From: Sulfurisphaera tokodaii str. 7
Lineage (GTDB): Archaea; Thermoproteota; Thermoprotei_A; Sulfolobales; Sulfolobaceae
Assembly: GCF_000011205.1 (NCBI RefSeq)
Contig: NC_003106.2
Span: 2,246,001-2,310,000, forward strand
Direction of reading: 5' to 3'
Length of the DNA stretch: 64,000 nt
Part shown: piece after piece, positions 51,263 through 63,972 of the stretch
How positions within the stretch are numbered: the stretch's first letter is position 1
Layout: each line of letters opens with the position of its first letter
Notes under the pieces: generated by a model
Seen by the model: the letters and a program-made list of their open reading frames with translations, nothing else
Databases searched by the model: none
Told to the model about the DNA's origin: nothing
Program-made: the position numbers and the translations under genes

Positions 51263-51680
51263 GTGTAGATTTTCCGATAAAACCAAGTTGATTATCTACC
51301 TTTTTTATTTCGATCTCTATTTTACCATGTATAAATGGGATAAAAATTTTCTCCCCTTCATATATAGGTTGTTTAAATAAAATTTTCCTTATATAATCTT
51401 CTAATCCATCTATCCTTAAAGGCGTTTTTATAACTACTTCTCTAGACTCTTCTATCTTCTTTGGTTCAACCTCAGCTTCATCTTCCCCTGATATAAAAAG
51501 TCTACTAATTCCTATCTCGTTATCATCAATTTTATTACTGACACCTACTTTGAGTACGATCTCCTTGGTTTTAGTTATAATCCTTGCATAATCTCCTAGA
51601 TACTCCGCGTTCTTTTTTGAAACTACTGCATACCTCTTTCCTTTATATGGTGAGGGAGGCGGTACAATCTTTAATTTCAT
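51246..51680 (-). CDS. Stand-alone Cdc48/VAT N-domain-like protein
   Basis: 144 residues from ATG at 51680 (MKLKIVPPPSPYKGKRYAVV); the frame is open to 51728. The first part (ARIITKTKEIVLKVGV ... LRIDGLEDYIRKIL) resembles a double-psi barrel, and the last part (LFKQPIYEGEKIFIPF ... STLIILV) the second N-subdomain of Cdc48/VAT ATPases. No ATPase domain follows. It may compete for or adapt substrates of Cdc48. This is pattern-based. Confidence 0.55.
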   Translation of the reverse strand: MKLKIVPPPSPYKGKRYAVVSKKNAEYLGDYARIITKTKEIVLKVGVSNKIDDNEIGISRLFISGEDEAEVEPKKIEESREVVIKTPLRIDGLEDYIRKILFKQPIYEGEKIFIPFIHGKIEIEIKKVDNQLGFIGKSTLIILV

Positions 51681-51749
51681 CAATTTAATATTAGAATTCA
51701 AAGTTTTAAATTCAAACAATATTAACAATCATATTATATTCTGTACCTA

Positions 51750-52382
51750 ATGAGTGAAGTTAGTTTTCATTTTAAGTGTAATCAAGACTCTATATTATTC
51801 AATTGCAACTATAAACTCTACAGTATGGAGTATAGCAAGTTAAATAATGACATAATAATTAGACTTAATTCACCTAAATTCAGGGTTAGCTTTGAGAAAG
51901 GAAAATTCTTTGATATGCACAATTTGCTAGTAAAAAAAGGTGTTGAAGGAGAGGAAAAAATAAAGCCTATAGTTAGAGAATTTTCTGAAATTATGAAGGA
52001 AGGTATAGCTCAATTTTCTCTTCAAAATAATTTACCTCTTTCAATTCTCATGAAATTCTTAGATGAAATGCAAGATATTTATCTAGATCCTAGAAAATAT
52101 CTTGATTTTGAAGTTATAAGTATATTAATAGATGTTAATAAAGAATTTATGAAAGATAAACCCGGATTTACTACTAATAGAAAAATAACTATGGAATTGC
52201 AATCACAAAAGGGTTGTGCTAAAGTTATCATACCAGAAGATGGAAATATAACTCATTTCTACTCTCTAGACTGTAAAGAGTGGATTGAAGATTTTTCAAT
52301 GTATAGAAATTTACTCTACTCTCTTCATCCAACAATTAGTGAAATAAATGAAATAGTCAATTTCATGAAAAAAGTTATTTAA
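51750..52382 (+). CDS. Unknown protein before nucS
   Basis: 210 residues, soluble, with predicted beta N-terminus (SFHFKCNQDSILFNCNYKLYS) and helical centre (EFSEIMKEGIAQFSLQNN). Four cysteines are scattered without a clear metal motif. 21 bases before nucS. No family recognised. Confidence 0.6.
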   Translation: MSEVSFHFKCNQDSILFNCNYKLYSMEYSKLNNDIIIRLNSPKFRVSFEKGKFFDMHNLLVKKGVEGEEKIKPIVREFSEIMKEGIAQFSLQNNLPLSILMKFLDEMQDIYLDPRKYLDFEVISILIDVNKEFMKDKPGFTTNRKITMELQSQKGCAKVIIPEDGNITHFYSLDCKEWIEDFSMYRNLLYSLHPTISEINEIVNFMKKVI

Positions 52383-52403
52383 GCAATTTCCCCTAGTAAT
52401 ACT

Positions 52404-53162
52404 GTGACTCAAGTATTACTAAATCCTAGTTTGGAGGAAGCATACCATTTTCTTGTTAAAAACATGTATAACAATCTTATAACGTTGTTTGGTGATTGCG
52501 AAATTCAATACGAAGGAAGAGCTTATTCTCATGCTTCTCTCGCTTCTAGGCTAATAATAATTAAGGTTGATGGCAGTGTAATTGTTCATGAACACACTAA
52601 AAGGGAACCAATAAATTGGCAACCTCCTGGTAGTGTAATAGTTGTGAGAAAAGAGTCTGGAGTATTAAGTATAGAGTCTATAAGAAAGAGACCGAAAGAG
52701 AGACTATATATTATTCTTAGAAGACTCTATTATCTTACCTCTGCTGAAGTAAATAGCGGTAATTTCGATATTAAAGGAACAGAGAAAGATATAGTAGACC
52801 TAGTACTGGAAAATCCTAATTTAATAGAAGAAGGATTTAAACCCATACAGAGAGAATATAGAATACCTTATGGTATAGTTGATCTTTTTGGATATGATAA
52901 GTTTGGAACGCCTTTTGTATTAGAGTTCAAGAGGAGTAAGGCAACACTTCAAGCGGTTTCTCAACTTCACAGATACTACATGTTCTTTTTGGAGAGTTAT
53001 GGAAAGGCAAGAGGTGCGTTAGTATCTCCCGGTATATCTGAAAAAGCTTTAAATCTGATTGAGAAGTTAAGATTAGAGTATATTGATGCTAATAGAATTT
53101 TTGATTCCATTACCAATTCTAGCAGATATACTATTAATATATCAAATATACAAAGAAGTTGA
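52404..53162 (+). CDS. nucS: Endonuclease NucS/EndoMS
   Basis: 252 residues, GTG start. The N-terminal DNA-binding domain contains GRAYSHASLASRLIIIKVDGSVIVHE and INWQPPGS. The C-terminal RecB-like nuclease core has EKDIVDLVLENP, GIVDLFGYD (metal Asp), and VLEFKRSKA (Glu-x-Lys). It cleaves both strands at mismatches and acts with PCNA in archaea lacking MutS/MutL. Its last 80 bases overlap the glycosyltransferase gene. Confidence 0.95.
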   Translation: MTQVLLNPSLEEAYHFLVKNMYNNLITLFGDCEIQYEGRAYSHASLASRLIIIKVDGSVIVHEHTKREPINWQPPGSVIVVRKESGVLSIESIRKRPKERLYIILRRLYYLTSAEVNSGNFDIKGTEKDIVDLVLENPNLIEEGFKPIQREYRIPYGIVDLFGYDKFGTPFVLEFKRSKATLQAVSQLHRYYMFFLESYGKARGALVSPGISEKALNLIEKLRLEYIDANRIFDSITNSSRYTINISNIQRS

Positions 53163-54102
53163 GCTAAAGAAAATTAACGGTGACTTTAATGGGTTCGCAT
53201 CAGTAATTATACCAATCAAAGGATTAGATGTTAATCTTGAAGAAAATATAAAATCCCTCTTAGCGCAAGATTATCCCCGTTACGAAGTTATATATGTAGT
53301 TGATGATTACGAGGATCCTTCAGTACCTATTCTTAAAAAATATAGTGTGAAAATAATAAAGAGTGAAGATGTATGTAGTTTATGTAGCGGAAAAATAAAG
53401 GCACAATTAACTGGCCTTAAATATGCTTCAGGCAATATCATAGTGTTCGCTGATTCAGATACATGGTATCCAAGCTATTGGCTTAAGGAACTTGTGAAAC
53501 CTTTATCTAATTTTGTAGCTACAACAGTTTTCTCATGGCCTAAACCATATAAATTAACTTTAAGAAATTTCATAAGGGCAGGGTTTTGGACTTTTGGCTT
53601 TGAGTCACAAGCTGTAGGAGGTACATTCCTTTGGGGAGGAAGTATGGCATTCAGAAGAGATTTCTTCGATAAATATGTTATTGAAGAGCTCAGTAAGAAC
53701 TGGTGTGACGATTGCACTTTAACAAGAATTGCAAAGGAGAGAGGAAATATAGGATTTATAATTAATGCTGTTCCGCTCAATATATTTGATGAAAGAAATT
53801 TAATAAAATGGTCAGAACGTCAGATGATAACTGTATATATGTATTCAAGAAGAGGGTTTCATGCATTTATTCTTCTCTCTGTTTTCATGCTAGTTTTTCT
53901 TATTTTATCTTTTTTATCCCCTATCTATAGCACTCCTTTAATACTATGGGTTCTAAAAAATATTATAAGGGGTTATCGTACAGGATATTATATTATTCCT
54001 GCAATAGCATCATTATTTGCTATTTTCTATGCTCTTATTCTTACTCCTTTTGCGTTAAGACAAAAATATATATTTTGGCGAGGAAACAAATATAAAGTGT
54101 GA
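53083..54102 (+). CDS. Membrane-associated family 2 glycosyltransferase
   Basis: 339 residues. An N-terminal helix (1-20) precedes the GT-A domain: SVIIPIKG, LLAQDYPRYEVIYVVDD, GNIIVFADSDTWY (DxD), WGGSMAFRR and a later WCDDCTLTRIA (ED-like). The C-terminus has two to three helices. Probably polymerises or transfers sugar to a lipid. The start at 53083 overlaps nucS by 80 bases. Confidence 0.85.
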   Translation: MMLIEFLIPLPILADILLIYQIYKEVELKKINGDFNGFASVIIPIKGLDVNLEENIKSLLAQDYPRYEVIYVVDDYEDPSVPILKKYSVKIIKSEDVCSLCSGKIKAQLTGLKYASGNIIVFADSDTWYPSYWLKELVKPLSNFVATTVFSWPKPYKLTLRNFIRAGFWTFGFESQAVGGTFLWGGSMAFRRDFFDKYVIEELSKNWCDDCTLTRIAKERGNIGFIINAVPLNIFDERNLIKWSERQMITVYMYSRRGFHAFILLSVFMLVFLILSFLSPIYSTPLILWVLKNIIRGYRTGYYIIPAIASLFAIFYALILTPFALRQKYIFWRGNKYKV

Positions 54103-54482
54103 AATGGAAAAAAATATTAATTATTGGAATTTTCTTACTATTGTTCTCTATAGGATTAGGGGATTATCTGCTTACTCTAAATTATAATGAGATTGTATTA
54201 AAACCGTATCAATCTACAACTATTTCCCAAGCGGAAGTTTTAGCTAACGGACCTATACGTGCTCAATCAATTGCTGGAACTTTAGTTGAGGGGACAAACA
54301 CGTATAGTGTAATTAGCGGACCTGCAGTTCTCATTAATAATAATACTAAGCCTATCAGTTTAGTTGTGATTCCTAACAATTTATTGTTAGAAATTGATTA
54401 TTTACTTATATTGATAAGTTTTGGTATGATACTACTTTCTGCTCTACTTCTTTTTTACAACAAAGTGACAAAGAAGAGATAG
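54099..54482 (+). CDS. Small membrane protein with extracytoplasmic loop
   Basis: 127 residues, GTG start. Helix at 5-25, an external beta-like loop of about 65 residues and a second helix (about 97-119) ending KVTKKR. ATGA-type overlap with the glycosyltransferase gene, so probably a partner. No family recognised. Confidence 0.62.
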   Translation: MKWKKILIIGIFLLLFSIGLGDYLLTLNYNEIVLKPYQSTTISQAEVLANGPIRAQSIAGTLVEGTNTYSVISGPAVLINNNTKPISLVVIPNNLLLEIDYLLILISFGMILLSALLLFYNKVTKKR

Positions 54483-54531
54483 TTCTAATAAAAAATTTTT
54501 ATGTTGAAAGCATCCGTAGCGTAATACGACA

Positions 54532-54879
54532 TTAGATTTTTCCATTTTCTTTAGCTACTTTTTCTGCAACTTGAAAGAGGTCTGGATACATTTCTTTTAA
54601 GCCTCTTTCTAAGGCTTCCTTAGCAGTTCTACTCATTTTGAACCCTGGGACTGTATTATAGAGGTATTGTAGAACAAGGTATGAAGGATAGCTCCATATA
54701 CCAATTTTTGGATCTTTATCTATAAATTTTTTCATTATTTCTTCTATATTATTATTCGAAACTTCATTTGCGTTTGTCGTGATACTTTTATTCTCTTCTA
54801 CGGTTTTTTCTACTTGTATTTCAGTCTCTTTCTTTTCTTCTTTTTTCTTTCTACCAAAAATAAGATCTAATTCACTCAA
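54532..54879 (-). CDS. segB: SegB-like DNA-binding partition protein
   Basis: 115 residues. Charged, probably disordered N-terminus (Lys/Glu/Asn rich, to about 48), then helices and a C-terminal ribbon-helix-helix-like segment (FKMSRTAKEALERGLKEMYP). It overlaps segA by 4 bases, the arrangement of Sulfolobus segAB. SegB binds palindromic DNA sites and stimulates SegA. The call relies on context as much as sequence. Confidence 0.78.
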   Translation of the reverse strand: MSELDLIFGRKKKEEKKETEIQVEKTVEENKSITTNANEVSNNNIEEIMKKFIDKDPKIGIWSYPSYLVLQYLYNTVPGFKMSRTAKEALERGLKEMYPDLFQVAEKVAKENGKI

Positions 54880-55541
54880 CTTTCTAACACCAGTTTCGCT
54901 AATTCTTCAAAAATTGGTGAGAATTTTAATTTCTTGACTCTAAACTCTTCATATCTGACTGCTGGAACTCCGAGTCTAGAGGCTTCATAAAAGAGTTTAG
55001 AGGGAGGAATAGAAATCTCTACACTCTTCACAGAAGAGAATTCAATCTTTACAGCTCTCTTTGACATATTAGTAAAAGCTATGGCTTGTTTTTTCAGAGT
55101 AGTAAGTCTAGAGTCTAAATTCTTAGCAGCTTCTATTGACAAAGGTTGTGGAGTTATTGGGGAAATAATCTTATCAGCTGCTATCATTGCCGAAACCGAA
55201 AGTGTACCTAAATTTGGAGGCGTATCTATAACTAAAACATCATAAGAATTCGATAATTTCTTTAAATCATTTACTATAGTTTCAATGTCACCATTTAGTT
55301 CTAGTTGAAGTAAACCTATATGAGAAGGGAAAACCTCGACGTTAAATATATTTACACTTTTTTCTCCAAGTTTAAGTTCTTTCTTATCTCTCTTCATACC
55401 AAAAGAGATTGTTGCTCCTCCCTCTGGGTCTAAGTCCATTAAAGCTACGTTATTTTTTATTTTACTAAACGTATAAGCTAAGTTGACCGAAGTTGTAGTT
55501 TTTCCTACACCACCTTTTTGGTTAATAACTGTAACTATCAT
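54876..55541 (-). CDS. segA: SegA, ParA-type chromosome-segregation ATPase
   Basis: 221 residues. Deviant Walker A KGGVGKTT (9-16), MDLDPEGGAT, Walker B VLVIDTPPNLG (about 99-109), and PITPQPLSIEA are typical of ParA/Soj ATPases. SegA polymerises and with SegB drives chromosome segregation. An inverted repeat lies immediately before the ATG. Confidence 0.92.
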   Translation of the reverse strand: MIVTVINQKGGVGKTTTSVNLAYTFSKIKNNVALMDLDPEGGATISFGMKRDKKELKLGEKSVNIFNVEVFPSHIGLLQLELNGDIETIVNDLKKLSNSYDVLVIDTPPNLGTLSVSAMIAADKIISPITPQPLSIEAAKNLDSRLTTLKKQAIAFTNMSKRAVKIEFSSVKSVEISIPPSKLFYEASRLGVPAVRYEEFRVKKLKFSPIFEELAKLVLES

Positions 55542-55545
55542 GTCT

Positions 55546-55566
55546 AGAGTCTTAAGTTAGGACTCT
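55546..55566. promoter_or_regulatory. Inverted repeat upstream of segA (possible SegB site)
   Basis: AGAGTC (55546-55551) and GACTCT (55561-55566) flank a 9-base spacer, just 5 bases before the segA start. The adjoining 9-mer TCTAGAGTC (55543-55551) recurs inside segA. A place for autoregulation by SegB. Confidence 0.5.
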
Positions 55567-55659
55567 TAATTTTAGATTCTTCACATAATACTCTTCTTAG
55601 TCAGTTTGCAAATTACCAGTTAAAAAAGGTTGTAATAAAAGCAAAAATCCTTAAAAATA

Positions 55660-56627
<968 letters not shown>

Positions 56628-56643
<16 letters not shown>

Positions 56644-58004
56644 AGCACCTTAATTTCTTTACTTTTTATTTCGCATCCTCCAAACATTTTACAAGGATTG
56701 AATAAATTATTTGGATCAAATTTGTTCTTAATCATCTTTAGTATTTCCAATTCCTTTTCATTGTAGTAAATATTCATATATTTAATTTTTTCAATACCAA
56801 TTCCGTGTTCTCCCGACGGAACTCCTCCATGTTCTATTACAAACTTTTCGATCTCATCGCTAGCTCTTACAGCTCTCATAAAACTATCAAAATCATCTGG
56901 ATCATATGAGATTAAGGGATGTAAGTTTCCATCACCAGCGTGAAATACGTTAGCGATATAGACTCTATACCTTTCAGCTACACTTGATATAAACTCTAAA
57001 ACATTTGGCAAATCACTTCGTAGAACATTACAATCTAATGTAATATAGGCTGGAGAAATAGTTCCCATAGCTGGAAATGCTCCTTTCCTCGCATTCCAGA
57101 ATCTAGAGTCATCAGTTGGTATTATTACTTCTCCCTCATTCTCTTCTATTGCTCTCTTCACTCTACTCTCTTCCTCATTTACCTGAATATTATGACCATC
57201 TAATTCTATGAGAAGTATAGCCTCTACATCTGGAATCCCAGCTTTATATCTACTTTTTTCTATAGCCCTTATAGCATTTCTATCCATTAATTCTAATGCA
57301 GATGGTATTACACCATTTTCAAAAACACTAATAATCGCTTTACCCGCATCTTTTATACTATTAAATATTCCAATCACAGTCTTCTTAGATAATGGCTTTG
57401 GGAATAAGCGCAATTTTGCTCTTAATATTGCACCTAAAGTCCCTTCAGCCCCTATGAATAAGCTAGATAGGTTCAAATATGGAGTTGGATAGAATTCTTC
57501 GACTTCGCCATTTGGTAGAATAACTTTAAGCGAGATTACGCTATTAAACGTTGGACCATATTTCACTACATGAATACCACCAGAATCATGGGATATATTT
57601 CCTCCAATACTAGATACCTGAAAACTAGCAGGATCTGGTGCATAAAATAAATGAGACGGTGCATTTTTTGTTACCATTGCGTTAACTATACCGGGACCTA
57701 CTTCTATTTCAAACCCCTTTTGAGAATAAACTTTGTTTAGCCTAGAAAGAGAAACTATATATTCATCCTCTTCTATGGGAACTGTAGCACCACTTAAACT
57801 TGTACCCGAACCTCTAATTATAATCTTCTTTTTGTTATGTATAAGTTCACGTATTACTTCTATTGTTTCTTCTTCATTACCAGGTAATATAACGGCTTCT
57901 GGTTCTTTTTTAACTGCAGTTAGGCCATCAAATCCATATAACTTTTTATCCTCAGTAGTGATCACCCATCTATCGCCAACGATTTCTTTTAACTTTTTTA
58001 GCAT
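56628..58004 (-). CDS. GlcD-like FAD-linked oxidase (glycolate/D-lactate dehydrogenase)
   Basis: 458 residues. FAD domain (about 36-210) with IRGSGTSLSGATVP, GGNISHDSGG and GAEGTLGAI; C-terminal domain NVFHAGDGNLHP and GEHGIGIEK, the substrate and FAD region of the 2-hydroxyacid oxidases. It oxidises glycolate, D-lactate or a related 2-hydroxyacid. Divergent from the GlcE-like gene. Confidence 0.9.
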
Positions 58005-58032
58005 CAGTAGTGATTGATTTATGTAGTTTAAA

Positions 58033-59028
58033 TTGCTTATACATAATGCTGATTGTAAAGAAATATATTACCCCTCTTCTTATGAAGAAGTAGTTAATTT
58101 GATTAGAAAGGCTAACGAGCAGAAATTAACTGTACATCCTTTCGGATTAGGGACAAATCATATAGGTAAACAGCTTTTTGCAGATGTTTGTATTTCTATG
58201 TCTAAATTGAATAAAATAATAGAAATTTCAAAATCAGATTTATATGTTGTTGCTCAAGCGGGAGTCTCTGTGGATATGCTAGAAGAAGCTATAAAGAGCG
58301 AGGGATTATTTCTTCCATTTACTTATTCTGGTACTTTAGGTGGTTTAGCCTCTACAAATAAACCATCGATTTTTTCATTACTTTACCCTTATCCTAAAGA
58401 CTTCATATTAGGTGCAAAAATAGTAACTGGCAATGGAGAAATAATAAGAAGTGGAAGTAAAACAACAAAATTTTCTAGCGGATATAAAATATGGAAAGTC
58501 TTATCTGGAGCTTTAGGTAGCCTCGGAATTTACTTAGAGTTAATATTTCGTCTAATTCCAAAACCTGAAATGATAGCATATGCTGAGGTAGAAGATCCTT
58601 TTAGATATATTTCTCTTAGACCGTGGGGAATACTATCAACTGTAAATAGTGCTAAAATTACAAATTACTTAATATTTGGTGGGTTTGCCAATTTTATAAA
58701 GAAAGTGAGCGAAGAATATTCAATTAACTTTAGTGAAGGCTTACCAAAAATAGACTTAGAATGTGAAAAAATACTCGGAATAATAACTGCTAGGGGGGAA
58801 GAAATTGAAGTATTAAGGCTATTTCAAAAAGGAATAGCATATGTGGGTGCAGGTTACGTTAGAGTTTGTGACCCTAATGCTTTAAAATTAAGAGACAAGG
58901 GATATACAGTGATAATAGAAAAAGGTTGCCAAGATGATGAAAAATGTTTTGGTTTTTCATATTCAACATTTAAATTAATTAAGTCAGCATTAGATCCTAA
59001 CAATATTTTCATAGCGGGGTTGGATTAA
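58033..59028 (+). CDS. GlcE-like FAD-binding subunit
   Basis: 331 residues, TTG start. FAD_binding_4 domain: VHPFGLGTNH, VAQAGVSVDMLEEAI, SGTLGGLASTN and ALGSLGIYLELIFRL. Shorter than GlcD and without the catalytic C-terminal motifs, as in the GlcE subunit. It completes a GlcD/GlcE/GlcF set with the two divergent genes. Confidence 0.83.
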   Translation: MLIHNADCKEIYYPSSYEEVVNLIRKANEQKLTVHPFGLGTNHIGKQLFADVCISMSKLNKIIEISKSDLYVVAQAGVSVDMLEEAIKSEGLFLPFTYSGTLGGLASTNKPSIFSLLYPYPKDFILGAKIVTGNGEIIRSGSKTTKFSSGYKIWKVLSGALGSLGIYLELIFRLIPKPEMIAYAEVEDPFRYISLRPWGILSTVNSAKITNYLIFGGFANFIKKVSEEYSINFSEGLPKIDLECEKILGIITARGEEIEVLRLFQKGIAYVGAGYVRVCDPNALKLRDKGYTVIIEKGCQDDEKCFGFSYSTFKLIKSALDPNNIFIAGLD

Positions 59029-59498
59029 TGAGCGAGTATTTTCTTAATTTTAATGGAGAAAAAATCTTTGTTATACTTATAGGTCATGCTGAGAATAAAT
59101 ACTATCTTTATTATCCAAAAGGAGATACTTTAGTAATACTAGATGATAAAGGAAATATTGAAATGAAAGAAATCCTTGAAGTAATAGGCGAAGCCCCTTC
59201 GGGCTTTAAGGTAGCCGAATTATCCGAGCCTTGGGAAAAAGTGAAGAATAGAAAAGTAGTATGGAATATAGTTAATGAGGAAATTGAAGGAGATAACGTA
59301 TATGTGGTTGTTAAGAACGTAAAAGATTACAGAATAATTGAAAATTCATCTGCTCCAGATAGATTAAAATACTACATATTTAAAGATGCAGATCCGTGGG
59401 AATTTAAGGATTGGTGTTGTGTACTAATAGTCTCGACAAAGGATATTAATGAGCTTCCTCCATCATTTAAAAAAGTATATTTTGATGAGAAAAAATAA
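59028..59498 (+). CDS. Unknown protein downstream of glcE
   Basis: 156 residues, mainly beta-rich, with conserved-looking Trp (WEKVKNRKVVW, DPWEFKDWCC) and no signal peptide. The ATG overlaps the glcE stop by one base. It may be linked to the oxidase; no family recognised. Confidence 0.6.
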   Translation: MSEYFLNFNGEKIFVILIGHAENKYYLYYPKGDTLVILDDKGNIEMKEILEVIGEAPSGFKVAELSEPWEKVKNRKVVWNIVNEEIEGDNVYVVVKNVKDYRIIENSSAPDRLKYYIFKDADPWEFKDWCCVLIVSTKDINELPPSFKKVYFDEKK

Positions 59499-59568
59499 AA
59501 TTCTAGGATTTATGATTGATCAATTCTTTTTCTAAAAAAGTAAAAAAGTTAAATTAAATCAACTAAAA

Positions 59569-62356
<2,788 letters not shown>

Positions 62357-62493
62357 AATTGTCAATATTCTTATTCTTTTTGAGGTATATAAGTAAATTT
62401 GAAAAATAATTAATATTTCACTACATATTTTTAAAACATATTTACATTAGAATTTGAAGTATGATGTTTAATTTATTAGTATTGTATTTTTAA

Positions 62494-63300
62494 TTAAAAA
62501 CTAGGTAATTTGTAAATTAAACCATTTAATATAATTTCTTTGTTTATACTGTTTTTCTTATAGTCGTAATATAACTCGGCTTTGCTTTCTGCTGTTAAAG
62601 TAGTACCATTTATAACATCGTCTCTTGTAGCCTTTCCCTGGATTATATTAAAGTGGAATTCTCCATCTCTTATATTAATTTCTATTTTATTTTTATAGGG
62701 GTACACATTATTACTTAGAATCGTAAGATAAAATATTGATTTTAGTGATGTGAATAAATTTACACTAACTTTATTTCGAGATTGTAATACTTGTGTAACA
62801 CTCCTAAAATCTGTAAATATATTCCTTTTTCTATCGTAGTTTTTCACAATTCCATTTTCAAATTCAACAATTATGTCATCATCATTTTGGGTTTTTATTG
62901 CTTTTTCCATGTCTTCTATATTTGAATAAGGCATAAAAGTGAACCTCACTTTTCCATTTAATATTACAGCTCTAGGAGGAATCCAATTATTTTTAATTAT
63001 CATAATTTCAGTTTTTTCACTTATTGGTATAGCATAATAAATAAAATGAGTAAAAATTTCTTCTGGTTCAGTATTTAATATCTTTTTTGCTTCTTTTATG
63101 AATAAATCTCTACTATAGCTATATTTTTTGAAAATATCCTTTAATTTAGAATCTAGCATTTTTACTAATTTTTTTAATAAATCATCTTCTAAATAGAATG
63201 AGATTAGCGGAACCAAATTGTTTTTCTCTGAAAAATCTAAAGCTTCCCTAACTACTGATTTTAAGCTATTGACTTCCATGAGAAGTTCTACTGACTGCAC
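62494..63300 (-). CDS. Unknown soluble protein
   Basis: 268 residues (start uncertain; ATG at 63279 is another choice). Helical N-terminal third (about 1-90), then beta-rich sequence. No motif recognised. Alone on the minus strand with over 100 bases on each side. Confidence 0.55.
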   Translation of the reverse strand: MQSVELLMEVNSLKSVVREALDFSEKNNLVPLISFYLEDDLLKKLVKMLDSKLKDIFKKYSYSRDLFIKEAKKILNTEPEEIFTHFIYYAIPISEKTEIMIIKNNWIPPRAVILNGKVRFTFMPYSNIEDMEKAIKTQNDDDIIVEFENGIVKNYDRKRNIFTDFRSVTQVLQSRNKVSVNLFTSLKSIFYLTILSNNVYPYKNKIEINIRDGEFHFNIIQGKATRDDVINGTTLTAESKAELYYDYKKNSINKEIILNGLIYKLPSF

Positions 63301-63430
63301 AAATAGAGATTTTGGGATTAATTAAAAACTCTATTTCTCTATATAGGTAGATGTAATTCATGATTTATATAGTTAAAAAATAGTTTAATTATAGCATTTC
63401 ATTACTGAAACAGAGTGAAATAGAGATAAA

Positions 63431-63440
63431 TATTTAAAAA
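63431..63440 (+). promoter_or_regulatory. TATA box of the secreted small protein
   Basis: TATTTAAAAA centred about 27 bases before the ATG at 63463, giving a leaderless message. Confidence 0.55.
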
Positions 63441-63462
63441 CGAAACGTTTTACCAAAGAGTG

Positions 63463-63936
63463 ATGAAAGCACTATTAATTGGATTAATAGCAATGGTAGC
63501 TGTAGCTGCAGGGATTTTTGTAGCTGGAGTGAATGGATATGGTCCATTAGCATATATCTCTTATCATGTGCAAGTAAGTAATTCAACGTCTCAGATAATT
63601 CCAGCATATATTAATCTAGGAAATATAACTCCTGGAGAAAAAGGAAATATTACATCAAACGCCACTGTGATTGTCTCAAGTAATGGAACTTACGTTATTC
63701 AACTACTTCATTCAGAGAAATTAAGTAAAGTATTTACTGAGTTTAATATAACTATTGAAATAGGAAATAAAACATTATTACTTAATTTATATCAAACAAA
63801 AGTTAATGTTAATTTAACGGCAGGAAAATATATAGTTTATATAAAAATATTTTATCAAGTCTCGGAGAATCCTAAGGGAGATCTTAACGTCGTAAAAGAA
63901 CCATTGTTAATAATTCATCCTAAAGATAATGAATAA
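63463..63936 (+). CDS. Small secreted or membrane-anchored beta protein
   Basis: 157 residues; a GTG at 63460 is in frame directly before the ATG. N-terminal signal/anchor helix (about 3-22), then Asn/Thr-rich beta strands with several sequons. No C-terminal anchor. Unknown family; a TATA box is well placed. Confidence 0.65.
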   Translation: MKALLIGLIAMVAVAAGIFVAGVNGYGPLAYISYHVQVSNSTSQIIPAYINLGNITPGEKGNITSNATVIVSSNGTYVIQLLHSEKLSKVFTEFNITIEIGNKTLLLNLYQTKVNVNLTAGKYIVYIKIFYQVSENPKGDLNVVKEPLLIIHPKDNE

Positions 63937-63945
63937 AGTAAAATA

Positions 63946-63959
63946 TTTTTTCCTCCTTT
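63946..63959 (+). terminator. T/C-rich run after the last gene
   Basis: Pyrimidine-rich run starting with six T residues, about 10 bases after the stop. Confidence 0.35.
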
Positions 63960-63972
63960 CAGTTTTCTGTTT

